64,000 nucleotides of DNA from NCBI GenBank assembly GCA_907165065.1, contig OU015528.1, positions 40,167,515-40,231,514 on the forward strand, read 5' to 3'. Positions 36,801-47,755 of the stretch are shown here, one piece after another. The position numbers were made by a program, and so were the translations under genes. Position 1 is the stretch's first letter, and every line of letters begins with the position of its first letter. The notes beneath the pieces were generated by a model. That model searched no databases. It had not been told where the DNA came from and worked only from the letters and a program-made list of their open reading frames with translations. The DNA comes from Caprimulgus europaeus. Taxonomy: Eukaryota > Chordata > Aves > Caprimulgiformes > Caprimulgidae.

Positions 36801-37344
36801 TATCTATTTGTAAACACTCAACCTACCTTGGACTAGACACTTCAGCTTCAAGTGTTATAGAGATGCCAGGTGAATCTTGGTTTAATCCTATGGTTATAGA
36901 AGTTTCTCCCTACACAATGATCATCATCAGATGAAAAACATGAGCCACCAAAATAACTTGATCCCTGAAACAAAGGTGAAAAAGAATAAAGCAAGATTTG
37001 AAGTAATAGTTACCTTACTGATTCTGGTACCTGGTGTAATGGGAAGTATTTTTCCAGTGCCATGTGAGATATGAATTGAATGAATATTTGCAAGAACTAT
37101 CAGAGCTTTAGGAAATATTTTGGAAATTAAAAGGACAGAGAAATAACATTTCAGAAAAAAAAGAAAAAGGTGAAAAAGAAGATGGTTCTGTGAAACTGCT
37201 ATGACCACAGAAAGATTAAGAACAAGCTTATTTATTTATGTCAGTTCAGAAGTTTTTGTCACTAAAAAAATGACAAGAAATCTTGAAAACTTTAAAAGGG
37301 AAGCTGATTTACAGTGTATGGTAGAATATTGCATATTAAGCATG
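33807..37344. other. Intergenic sequence, nothing recognised
   Basis: AT-rich, with only short incidental open frames. No repeat family, RNA gene or exon could be recognised. Confidence 0.5.
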
Positions 37345-37682
37345 TGATAGTTTAACTTAGCTGACAGCCAAACAAGACACAGACACTCACAGTGCCCCCC
37401 CCCCCCCACCTTTCAGGTCAGCCCCAGTTAATATACTGAACATGATGTAAAATGATATGGAATATTTTATTGGCATATCCAACTCTCAATTCTGGGTTTT
37501 ACTAACGACTACACTTTTCTTCTCCACCCCCTCTTCCAGTCCTCTCTTCTTGGAAACTGCCCAAGCACAGTGTCCTTGTAGTTATCAACTTTGTTCTCCT
37601 AACAATCCTCACTAAAATCAAAACACAGTGCTTTCTAGCTACTAAGAAGAAAATTAACCGTATGTTAGCAGAAACCAGGACA
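37345..37682. mobile_element. Decayed avian ERVL-type LTR
   Basis: An old LTR fossil read on the plus strand from TGATAGTTTAAC to AACCAGGACA, so TG...CA ends are kept. Diagnostic stretches are the opening gtttaacttagctgacagc, a 13-C run at 37395-37407, atatggaatatt in the middle and the ending aagaagaaaattaac...aaccaggaca. The last part is shared with the fragment at 41985-42257. No clean target duplication flanks it and it looks shortened, so it is considerably older than the LTR in NTS intron 3. Assigned from remembered avian LTR consensus features; the exact subfamily is not known. Confidence 0.65.
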
Positions 37683-40600
37683 AAGTGATATTTAGGTCTT
37701 GATTCAGTAAGTGTGAATGTGCTGAAGTTTATGTGCTTTGAGTAATCTATCTGTACAAATGACTCACCCTTCTTTAACTCATCTTTGTTATCAGTGGCAT
37801 GAGTATTGGTTTTGTTTTTTTTTTTCATTTTTGCAAACTATCCATTGTTCCCAGGTGGACCATGAATCTACAAGAGATTACCTTCACATTTTCAATCTTG
37901 TTACTAGCAAAAAATGAAGTTTTGAATTGAAGTTTTGGGCTGACAATCACAATTTTCCTTTCATAAGTGTTTATGATTACTGTCAATGTTTTTGTTAGGT
38001 TTTGTACATTATCAATAGAAAGTTTAGGATTTGATTTAATTTTGGAACCAGAGACTGAAGAGGTAAAATTTGCATCTGCATTCCAAAATGTTGGAATATA
38101 TTATTATCAGATGTTTACTCTTTCTTTAAGTCTTAAACACAAAGGGAGATAGTGGTGGGTTGGTGAATATTCTGAAGAGAAATACAAGGAGGAAAGAAAG
38201 TAAGAGAGAGAGATACTCTAAGGATAATGCTCTTTTCCTTGTTTTACAACAACTGAGTAAGCAACACAGTGTCTTAGACCGTATCTTTGCAACCAGACAC
38301 TATTTGACCTGTTGTGAAGGAATAAATTTTTTAAAAGTTGTTAATAGCTCTGCATGTCTGATATGTACCACGTTAATCAAGATTACCTTTCAGAAAATAG
38401 TACTTTCTGCATGCTACTTTTTTTTCCAAATTGTTTCAAGCTGAGCACCTAGAAACTGAGGCAGCCTGTAAACCACAAACTGCCACTTGAAAATTATTGT
38501 CAGTTTTTTGATTAAATTCCCTGCTCTAACAATATTTCAGGCCTATTTTCTGGTGTAAATAAAGCTATGAGTAGATTATAAGTTTTCATGACTCTTGTGC
38601 TCCATCAGTTTCCCAATGCATGGTGAAAACTTGATTTTAACAGACAAAAACCATGTATTTTCCCTTCATCTTATGTTTAGGTGAGGTGGATTAGTTACTA
38701 CTGTGGACTCGAAGAGATTGCTGGTAATAAAAGAATCTTTTGTAGAGGATGCTGCCAGTTTAGCATGTACCCGTGTCACATCAGCCAAGTTGCAACCCAG
38801 GGTAAGGAGACCAAATGATGAGCTGTTGTTCAGTGGTCTTACAACGATCTGCATTATTGGTGAGCTGGTAGCTGAGGAGGCAGCTGTCAACTTGGCAGAG
38901 AATAATTCAGGCCAATACAGATGACAGAGCAGGGAGTTTGGGCTGCTTCATGGTTGGGACCAAAGGGTAGAATATTCATTTTAATTACATTTAGCATCTG
39001 AGACTTTGACTTCACATGAACAAAGGATAATTAGAAAACAGTCCTGCTCCAGGCTTGAAGCCTACTTTACACATCCACACAGCTTAGGGTGGAGTGTCAG
39101 GGCTTGTGTTAAGCGTCATCTTCCCAGGGGCCCCAAACTCAGCCTCTGGAACTTAAGGATTAGCAAATTGGACCCTTTTACTTGTCAGTGCATATCAAGG
39201 CATTGCCTGGAGAGACACAGTGAATAAAGCATAGAGATCAGCATCATATTTTGCCTTTTAAGTTATTCCTTTGTTAAAACCAGTAACATATGATTTCCAT
39301 TCAGTTCAGATGATGAAATAACAGTTCCCCAATAGAAGAAAAATCACTGCTTTCTCAGATAAGAATACAAAGTTTTTAACTGGGAGGCCTTGAGCATTTT
39401 TTTTTGTTTGTTTATAAGCACTTAAATGTCTACTTACAGAGATTCTAATTCAATACCATAATACTTGGAGATGAAGTATACCAGTATTAAGTGTCTAGAA
39501 TAAATCTTGAAACATCATGAGTCACATTATCCCCTGCCACTAATACCCATGGCTCTTGTGAGAAAAGCCTTTATCCTATAGTAGTTTCAAAATTCGCTGT
39601 TTCTACCAAATTACTCAGTTCTAGAAGGTGCTAGGGATACTGATGTGGCTTTATGTACACGCTCACCTGTTAGCTGAGATAATTATTTCAGAATCAGTGA
39701 GAATCTTCCTGCACTGAAGACAAGGCCCACCTTTCAGCAAAGGCCCATCTTTATACTAAAGCTAAATCTTTCTCGAGCTGATGTCAAAGTATTCAGAACA
39801 CTTAGGAGTTGCATTGGTTTAAGTACTTACTTCTGAGTGCCCAGGTCCTTACACTTAATCCATCAGAAATATGCACCAGTTGAGACAGACAGTAAAGTAC
39901 AACTAGTAAATTCTGCTGAGAAGAAACAGACAAAAACAATGTAATCAGGAAGCAGGTTAGAAATATATTAAAATATTTGATTTTAAACCCCCCCCCCAAA
40001 CTATGAATATGTCTCCTAACCAATATGTTGAAAATAAATCTATCTGATACATGAAACTTTAATGAACAGACTAGTAGAAAAGTTATTTTACCAGTGAAGA
40101 ATTTCCCTTACTTTTTGGGGAAGGAGTGGAAAACCGTCTTCACGAGTATGTTTTTTTGAAATATACCACCATCTGGTGGAAGTAAAGAGAAAGACAAAGC
40201 TTTCGAGCAGTTGCCTGTCATGATAACTGGGCAGCTTTCGTTTACTAAAACTAATTGATTTCAATGGACCCTTAAGGCTTTAGTGTACCAAATCACTTAA
40301 AAACATGTAAATCTCTGCACTGCTCTGTTCCATTTATTTGCTTCAAACAGTTATATAATTTTAAGGGACTTAATTTTAAGGAGCTTAAGGTTGTTTTTAA
40401 AGCTAAATACCCACTTCAATTAAGAATATCTGTTCTGTAAAACAAGACAGAATTTTGCTCATTGTGATATAAGATACTTCAGAATATTTTGCTGAATATC
40501 AGGCAATATTTATGATATGGACTATGGGCTATTGCTGTATATTCTATGTATTGATAGAATTTGATTTCTTTCTCTTTCAAAAAATTAGTAGCAGCTACTA

Positions 40601-41646
40601 GTTCTCTCTCTCCCCCCCCCCCCCCCGCCACCCCCCCCATATGTTGTTTAAAATCTTAGGGAAAAAATTCTAGTCATACTGTCCATGCCTTTTAGGAGTG
40701 AAACTTCATTTTACACTGCACTGAAAATGCAGATGTTACCAGAGTTCACGATATATGCTGATAGTATCTGTGCTTTCTCTGTGGTCAGCATGTACTTTTT
40801 GTGTTTTCACTAACAAATGTTATTAAATATTATGAGTACAATAAGATTATAAATAAAATAGAAATACATTTAAAAAATGTATTTCCAGAAAAATCCAAGG
40901 AAAAAAGCCAAATAATTATGTTCACATTTATTTGGTTGGTTTTTTATTGTAGAACTAAATATTCTGTTCTGGAACTGTTTTTGAGGATCGGCAATGTCTT
41001 AATTTTTTTTACCATCTGCTGGACTTCCAAGCTAAATGCTCAAACATCCCAAATGTCCACCAATCAATTACTCAGGGAACTGAGGTCTGGTACCATCAGG
41101 TGTTAGGGAATTGACTGTAGAGAGACCTAAGGAGGCTCATAGCCAGGCACCTTATGCAGTCTTGGACCTCAGCAAGCCAGCAAAAGCTTTACAGGGTAAT
41201 TAAGAGTCTTGCTGAGCTAGGTGGCATTGGCACAGTCAAGTGGCCAGCCTGTCTGTCAGTTTCTGCAGGAGTTTTGGCAAGATCAGCCAGTCCACAGGAG
41301 TGTGCCAGGACCAGACAACTGGTATTTTGTGATGGGAAAGGTTTTGTTGCAACATTTTGACCAGGCCTAACAGGATGCTGTGGATAAAACTGTGGCTTCG
41401 GCTTTGTAACAGCTATCCCTCTCATTCTAGATAGAAGAATTTCCTCTGGTCTCTACAAAGCCATAGGGAATGCTACTGGCAGGAGAGGGCCTTCAGTTGT
41501 GTACAGCTACTGATCCTGTTCCAGAGGACCAAGGAGGAAGAGATCTCAAGAGTCGTGCAAGGAAAATGTTGACCAAAGCATGTGTTCACAAAGGCTGCAA
41601 CACATGCAAAGTGAGATGATATCTGTTTCTCTTGCTTGCTATTTTC
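37683..41646. other. Intergenic sequence with a C-tract
   Basis: Mostly featureless AT-rich DNA. It holds a pyrimidine run changing from CT repeats to C repeats at 40602-40638, a C9 run near 39988-39996 and a possible CTCF-like motif at 40165-40180. No genes were recognised. Confidence 0.5.
40602..40638. repeat. CT/C-rich simple repeat
   Basis: Short CT alternation followed by a 15-C run at 40612-40626, an interruption gcca-like, and a second C-run. The minus strand is G-rich and could form a quadruplex. Length is likely polymorphic. Confidence 0.85.
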
Positions 41647-41975
41647 ATAGAACCAATCATATAATGGTTGGGGTTGAAAGAGACCTTAAAGATCACCTGG
41701 TTCCAAACCCCCTGTTGTGGCAGGGACACCTTCTACAAGGTTGCTCAAAGTCTCATCCAACCTGGCCCATGTCTTTCTTGTGTTGGGGGCTCCAGAACTG
41801 AACACAGTACTCCAAGTGGGGACTTGCAAGAGCGGAGTAGAGGGGGAGAATCACCTCCCTCAACCTGCTGGCCACACTTCTCTTGATGCAGCCCAGGATA
41901 CAGTTGGCCTTCTGGGCTGCAAGAGCAAGTTGCTGGCTCATGTTGCGCTTCTCATCCACCATCACCCGCAAGTTT
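41647..41975 (-). mobile_element. CR1 LINE fragment with internal deletion
   Basis: Minus-strand CR1 closely related to the copy at 33031-33806. Its left ~120 bp match the 3' end (ggttggggttgaaagagacc, caaagtctcatccaacctggcc). The text then jumps to catgtctttcttgtgttggg, which lies about 350 bp further on in the other copy. From there to ~41975 it matches ORF2-coding sequence ([18 protein letters not shown]-like, with adjacent residues altered here). It is a 5'-truncated, internally deleted dead copy. Confidence 0.9.
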
Positions 41976-41984
41976 TTATTGCTG

Positions 41985-42257
41985 ACCATGATGCTATATG
42001 GCATGGAATATTTCTTCGGCTAGTTGGGGTTATCTGCCTGGTTGTGTCCCCTTTCTACCTGTTCTGCATCCCCTATCTATTTGGTGGGGAGGCAGAGTGA
42101 GAAACAGAGAAGGCCTTGGTGCTGTGCAGACAATGTTCAGCAATAGCTATATCACCAGTGCATTACCAGTATTGCTCTGGTTGCAGATCTAAATCACAGC
42201 ACAGTATGAGCTGCTATGAAGAAATTTAACTCTATTTTAGCTAGGCCCAGTATAACA
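41985..42257 (+). mobile_element. Avian ERVL-type LTR, 3' part
   Basis: An LTR fossil fragment directly abutting the CR1. Recognisable stretches are atatggcatggaatattt, gtggggaggcagagtgag, ggccttggtgctgtgcag, and the terminal gctgctatgaagaaa...cccagtataaca. The same terminal module occurs at 37620-37682, so both are members of one LTR family or close relatives. Only the 3' part remains. No viral genes are present and its age looks old. Confidence 0.65.
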
Positions 42258-45200
42258 CATTACTGTTAGATATGACTGAAGGTCTCCAAAGCATCTGGAC
42301 TACATATAGCACCAAAAGCAGTTTCAAACACAGCCTTCAAGCTAATAAAAATTTATTTAAGAAAATATATAAAGTCTTTTATTCTGTTCTTTGCCTGAAG
42401 GAAGTGCAGGATTAGTCTGCAGTATCCTTCACTGCAAAGAATGTGATATTTATCCTACTTTTTGCCAAAAGTTCAGTTTTCCCTGGCTTACGGTGACAAA
42501 ATTAGGAAATGCACCTAGCAATCTACTAACCTTGTTGGAAAAAGACTCCTACCAACACCACCACTTCACCTCAAATTCTGGACTTTCTCATTGGTTGTAT
42601 GACTTGAGTAAAGATTACAAAATTAATTTTGATAGTTAATGTCACATTTTTAACTATCTGCTATCTGGTCTGAATAGCCAGTCTTTCTGATCTTCTGAAG
42701 CCAATTCCACAGGTCCTTTGAGCTTTGCCCTATCTATCTGCAAGTATGGTAGCCTGAATTGAAACCCATGTTTAGAAAAACAGATCCTAAATGATACAAT
42801 TCAGTGGCAGTGTGAAAATGTTGGTGTTATTTTCCTGCCTACATTATACCTCTCAATATGTTATTTGCTTTTTAGACTTGTAGTAGGAAAAGGTCTGAGG
42901 TTTACAGTCCAGATGTCTAAATTGGTACTCAGGTATTTTTTATCAGTGGGTAGAGTTCAGAGAATCATAATTAGCATGTGAAGAATGAAATGTCGAATCA
43001 CTGATTCAGCTTTCCTCTACAAGGGAGACAAAAGAATTTAATTAAGGCTAAAGCTAATTTTCTGGTCCCCATTTGGACTTCAAAAAGATAAATAGTCTCA
43101 CTCCCACCTTTGATCATCTTTTCCAAAGACTAATCACCCTAACAGATGAAAATTAGAAATAAAGAGTGTAAGTTAGAATTTTTCATGTGTTAATTTGTAG
43201 CTATTTGTTTATCTTGCTTTTCTTCACCATATTAAAAGTCACTCTTCATATGCAGTATTTTTTCTCTCTAAAATACCTTATAAATGCAATTTTAAATACC
43301 CCTTTATTTTCTTTTTCTTAAATTAAATGTCTTCTATATTTACTGTATGAAGTGTTTGAGGCTCAAACCAGAGCTTTCTGCATAGGCAAATTAAATTTTG
43401 TGAGAAATGGGAGTGGTCTGGTCGAAATGAAGGGCATGAGGTAGGAAGAATCAGCTGTGGAAACAGGAACTTAGGGCAAGTCCAGGAGAATGGCATCAGT
43501 AGGCTGATAGCAAGGAAGGGAGGCTGGGCCTTTGAGTATGAAGGTAAAGGCTGCAGAGTCTATGGGGTTTGTTTTTACTGTGTGGACAGGGCCAAGGCAC
43601 ATAAATGGGAACTTTCAGAAGTTTGGCCTTAGAAGGGAGGCTGTAAAGGATCAGTGGTACTTAATATAAAAATGAAGCTCCATCTCTTCTCTTCTTTTGT
43701 GCTTCGCACACTAGTGGAAACGAAGGCTCAGGAGGAGGAGTTTGGGCATCCCTACTGCTGCTGCAGAAGCAGAAAGTGGCGTCAGATAGTTGGGATGAAA
43801 ACTGTGAGTAGGAAGACTGTTGTTCCCTATGTCCGTAAAGGTAAGAGTGGTAAGATTCTTTACAGTTATGTGTAGGAAAGCATGAGATTCTGGAGACCAT
43901 TCCTGCCTAATACTGTAGAAATCAAGCTCTCCATTCATATATGGGTGCTTGCCTGCATCAATAAAACTATATGCTAAAACAAGAACAGTTGGCCTCCTGC
44001 ACTGAGCAGAAGTAAAAGAGGATATTTTTCAGATAATTTCACAAAAAACTTATGGCCAGTAGGTGGAACCCTTATTCCAAGTAACAAACAAAGAAAAAAA
44101 CTCCAAAACTGGGAAGCTGAATGTTAGCTCAAAATCATGAATATTTTCCCTCTCTGTTAGCCACTGCAAACTCCAGCACACACTCTGTAAAGAGCACTGG
44201 GCAAAGCTGATGAGGGTTTGGGCAAGGCAGCTGTATGTGAACTATGAAAAGGCAAAAGGTCAGATTCTGCTATTGACAGGCTCTTATTGCTGGAATTAGA
44301 CACTATAATTTTTCATTGTAGGAAGCTTTAACCATCTTGGAATTGAGCTTTTATGAATTTAGCAACTTGATCTTCATACAAAGTACATAAACCTTTTAAA
44401 AATCTTAAAAAAAATCAAGTGATTGTGAAAATTACATTAGAAAATTGTACATGACCATTCAATTAGTCTTTTGTTTTCTATCCCTATATTTACAACTAAG
44501 CCAAAAAAACCACTCCCCTGTTTTTTCCACAACATTCCATCCACGCTGCCATAACTTTGTAATCTCTCAATACGAAGCTTGTTTACTGGCAATGAAGTCT
44601 GCCTCCACAATTGTCTTCTGCTCACACACTTGAGTGTCTAGGGTGAAGTAGGAACCTTCACATACTAGTGGGAAGTGTGGGATATGCTGACAGTAGACAT
44701 CTAAACACAGAAACTGGGACAAACCCAAGGTCTCCTCTGTAGCAGGAGACATGAATTAAATTAAAGGGAAATTATTTACAGGAATTGCTTTTTAAAATAT
44801 GTAATCTATTAGGTAATGACTCTTTGGAGGCATATTGTTTTATGGTCACAAGACTACATTTTATGTAAAATTATAAAAGGCCAAAGAAGAAGGAAAATCA
44901 AAACAAAATATTTGTAACTGAACAATGAGAAGACATGGAGACCTGGGCATAGCTTGTGACTGTGATATGGTTTTACTTTATTGTCTTGGTAACTCTTAGT
45001 ATTTCTTTGTTTTATTTAATCTAATTGGATTATCATTTTTTTTGTTTCTCTCTCTTGATTGTTGTTTTTATGTCTTTTGATCTGAGGCAATAAGAAGTTT
45101 ACTATATGTGCTAATATAGACACTAAAAAAAAGGGATTATAAATATCTCGGAGGCTACAGACAACTGCTCAGTCATTAACTACACAGTGTCTTCTCTCCT

Positions 45201-47318
45201 TCTTAACTGAATCACATTAGCTCCAATCCCACAGCTATGCCAGCACAAGCACAGATATAGCCAAATAGTAACTGAACTAAGACCAAAGTTTTTACGTCTT
45301 GCCTAGTTATAAACTGTATTTTATTCTTCTTTTTGATTCACTGTCTGATTCACTGGGTATTTGTACCAGCACAGTGCAGGGAGGTGATGAAAAGGCAGGA
45401 ACAGAAGCAGGGCAGGACCACAGAACCCTATTTTTGGCTTAGGGGAAATGTTAGCAACTGATTTTAATTAAACTCTGAATATGATTTCTTAAAAAACATC
45501 AATATTGACAGTGTTTTGTTTTCATGGCTATTGTCTCAAAATGCCATCACTAGGATTAGTTCAATGATCAGAGATAATTTCCAAATTAGGTTGTGATCAA
45601 AGACCTGTTCAAATGAACTTCTTTTAGTTTCAGTGGTCTTTGGATTAAGTTTGAAACATATTAAATTATAGAGTATTTTGGGAGCACTAGAAACATGTGA
45701 GTCATCCTTTGTTTTGTTAGTGACGGTCCCCTTACATCTGATTCCTCTTTAGCAGCTCTGGCTGGAGGAATAGTTTAAGCTAAAGTAATTTCTCTTCTTT
45801 GCCTGTTTAGATGCAATCCAGTGTGCCACTCTACATGCTCACTACCAGAGCATGGCAGGGCATTTCAAAGGAAAAATACCCTTCAGTGACAATGCTCTGG
45901 CAATTTAGCTCCACTTCTTTCTAAATCCTTTCCTTAGTATTAAAAAAGAAAATACAAGCTCAATTTACCAGATGAACTGTTTCTTACAAATAGTTCCCAC
46001 TCTGATAAAAAAAGAAAAAACAACCTTCAAAGAGAAGCTGTTAGCATGTCCTCATCTGGATTCCAGTACAGCCGAAAAAGGAAAAAAAAAAATCCACAAA
46101 AAACCACCTCAGGTTCATAACAGACAGTGATTGCTTAGACACAACAGAAATCTAAAAAAAAGCAGCTGAAGGGAAAAAAACCCGGTGCGTTAGCACTTAG
46201 GAATATGTTGCAAATAGCAGTCTGAGTGCCAAAAGCTCTGTTCTGAGGTGCCATATGAGAGAAAAGATCTGTTTTCCAACAAAAGGGATAAAAAATGAAC
46301 AGTTCTTCTGAAGGTTATAAACACTTCTCTTAATTGTTTCTTTGTGTCTCTTACCTTTTTATCTGAAAACTTCAGTGAACTGAAGCAAACAGGGAGAATA
46401 GAATTAATTCCTGATTGTCTGGATCCATTAACACAAGTGCAGTGAAGGCAGCTAGCCTACCGAGTGCAGCATTTTAGATGTGTCAGACAAGCAGGAGAAG
46501 CTCTCATACCAGTCGCAGCAGATGTACATCCCATTTATAAAATTATTAATTTTATAATTTGGAATAAAGACTATTTTCAAGTAAAGTGCTTTTTTATATC
46601 TTATACTGAGATAAGTAAAGAGGCTCTTTTCCAGCTTCCTGAGATTCAAAGGTTCAAATTCTTGGGAAATCTGCTTTAGGACTTGCTTTCATGAGAGAGA
46701 AGGGAATTTAAGTCTCTGGTTTCTTACTCTGAATGAAACTAAAGATCTTGTTCCACTTAAAAGATTTTTGAGGCTATTTTGGTAATCTTGGTCTATTTAA
46801 TTACAGCATTAAGTTGAAGAAAATAAAATAAAGAATGAAAAAAAATAGGTATAGCTTTTGTTTTTCAACTGATATTGGAAATAGTTTTTTGCACCAGGGT
46901 AATTCAGATAACTATCTGTCCCACAAACTATCCTGACACAGAAAAAAATTAGTTGTGGGGTTTTTTTTTTTGGGGGGGGGGCTGTTTTGGTTTTTTTTTC
47001 TTAAAGAACTAGGAATTTTTCCAAGACATCCTGACTACTGGGAGCAGAGCATCTGACCAAAGTATGCTCACCAGATGGTAGATGTTTCCATTTGGGTAGA
47101 TATTAAAAAATTTTAAATCTATGCAAACTGGGAAGTAAGGGTGTTTGCTGTTGTTTTTCGGTTTTAGTTGACTCTGCAACTAATAAATGTGAAAGGAAAA
47201 AAAAAAGAAAGCAAAAAGAAAGTTACTTTTAATGGGAAAAAAGAAAAATATATCTTAATTTGTTACTGGATCTGAATTATTGCTGATGGCTTATTTGGAA
47301 ACTTTAAAGCTAAAAGCT
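42258..47318. other. Intergenic sequence, nothing recognised
   Basis: AT-rich DNA with short incidental open frames. A possible CTCF-like motif lies at 44054-44068. No exon, RNA gene or repeat family was recognised, apart from short homopolymer runs such as T-then-G near 46962-46981. Confidence 0.5.
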
Positions 47319-47755
47319 CTTTTCTTTTCTTTTCTTTTCTTTTCTTTTCTTTTCTTTTCTTTTCTTTTCTTTTCTTTTCTTTTCTTTTCTTTTCTTTTCT
47401 TTTCTTTTCTTTTCTTTTCTTTTCTTTTCTTTTCTTTTCTTTTCTTTCCTTTCCTTTCCTTTCCTTTCCTTTCCTTTCCTTTCCTTTCCTTTCCTTTCCT
47501 TTCCTTTCCTTTCCTTTCCTTTCCTTTCCTTTCCTTTCCTTTCCTTTCCTTTCCTTTCCTTTCCTTTCCTTTCCTTTCCTTTCCTTTCCTTTCCTTTCCT
47601 TTCCTTTCCTTTCCTTTCCTTTCCTTTCCTTTCCTTTCCTTTCCTTTCCTTTCCTTTCCTTTCCTTTCCTTTCCTTTCCTTTCCTTTCCTTTCCTTTCCT
47701 TTCCTTTCCTTTCCTTTCCCTTCCTTTCCCTTCCTTTCCCTTCCTTTCCTTTCTT
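47319..47755. repeat. Pentanucleotide satellite, AAAAG then AAAGG then AAGGG (minus strand)
   Basis: A 435-bp uninterrupted pyrimidine tract on the plus strand. About 25 units of CTTTT fill 47319-47444, then about 55 units of CTTTC to ~47718. The end is a short block where TTTCC and CCTTC-type units alternate, ending in TTGCTG. On the minus strand these are AAAAG, AAAGG and AAGGG. The open frames across it (KERKGKE-type and PFLSF-type) are repeat artefacts. The tract is a mirror-symmetric purine strand and could form triplex DNA. Copy number in an assembly may be inaccurate. Confidence 0.97.
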
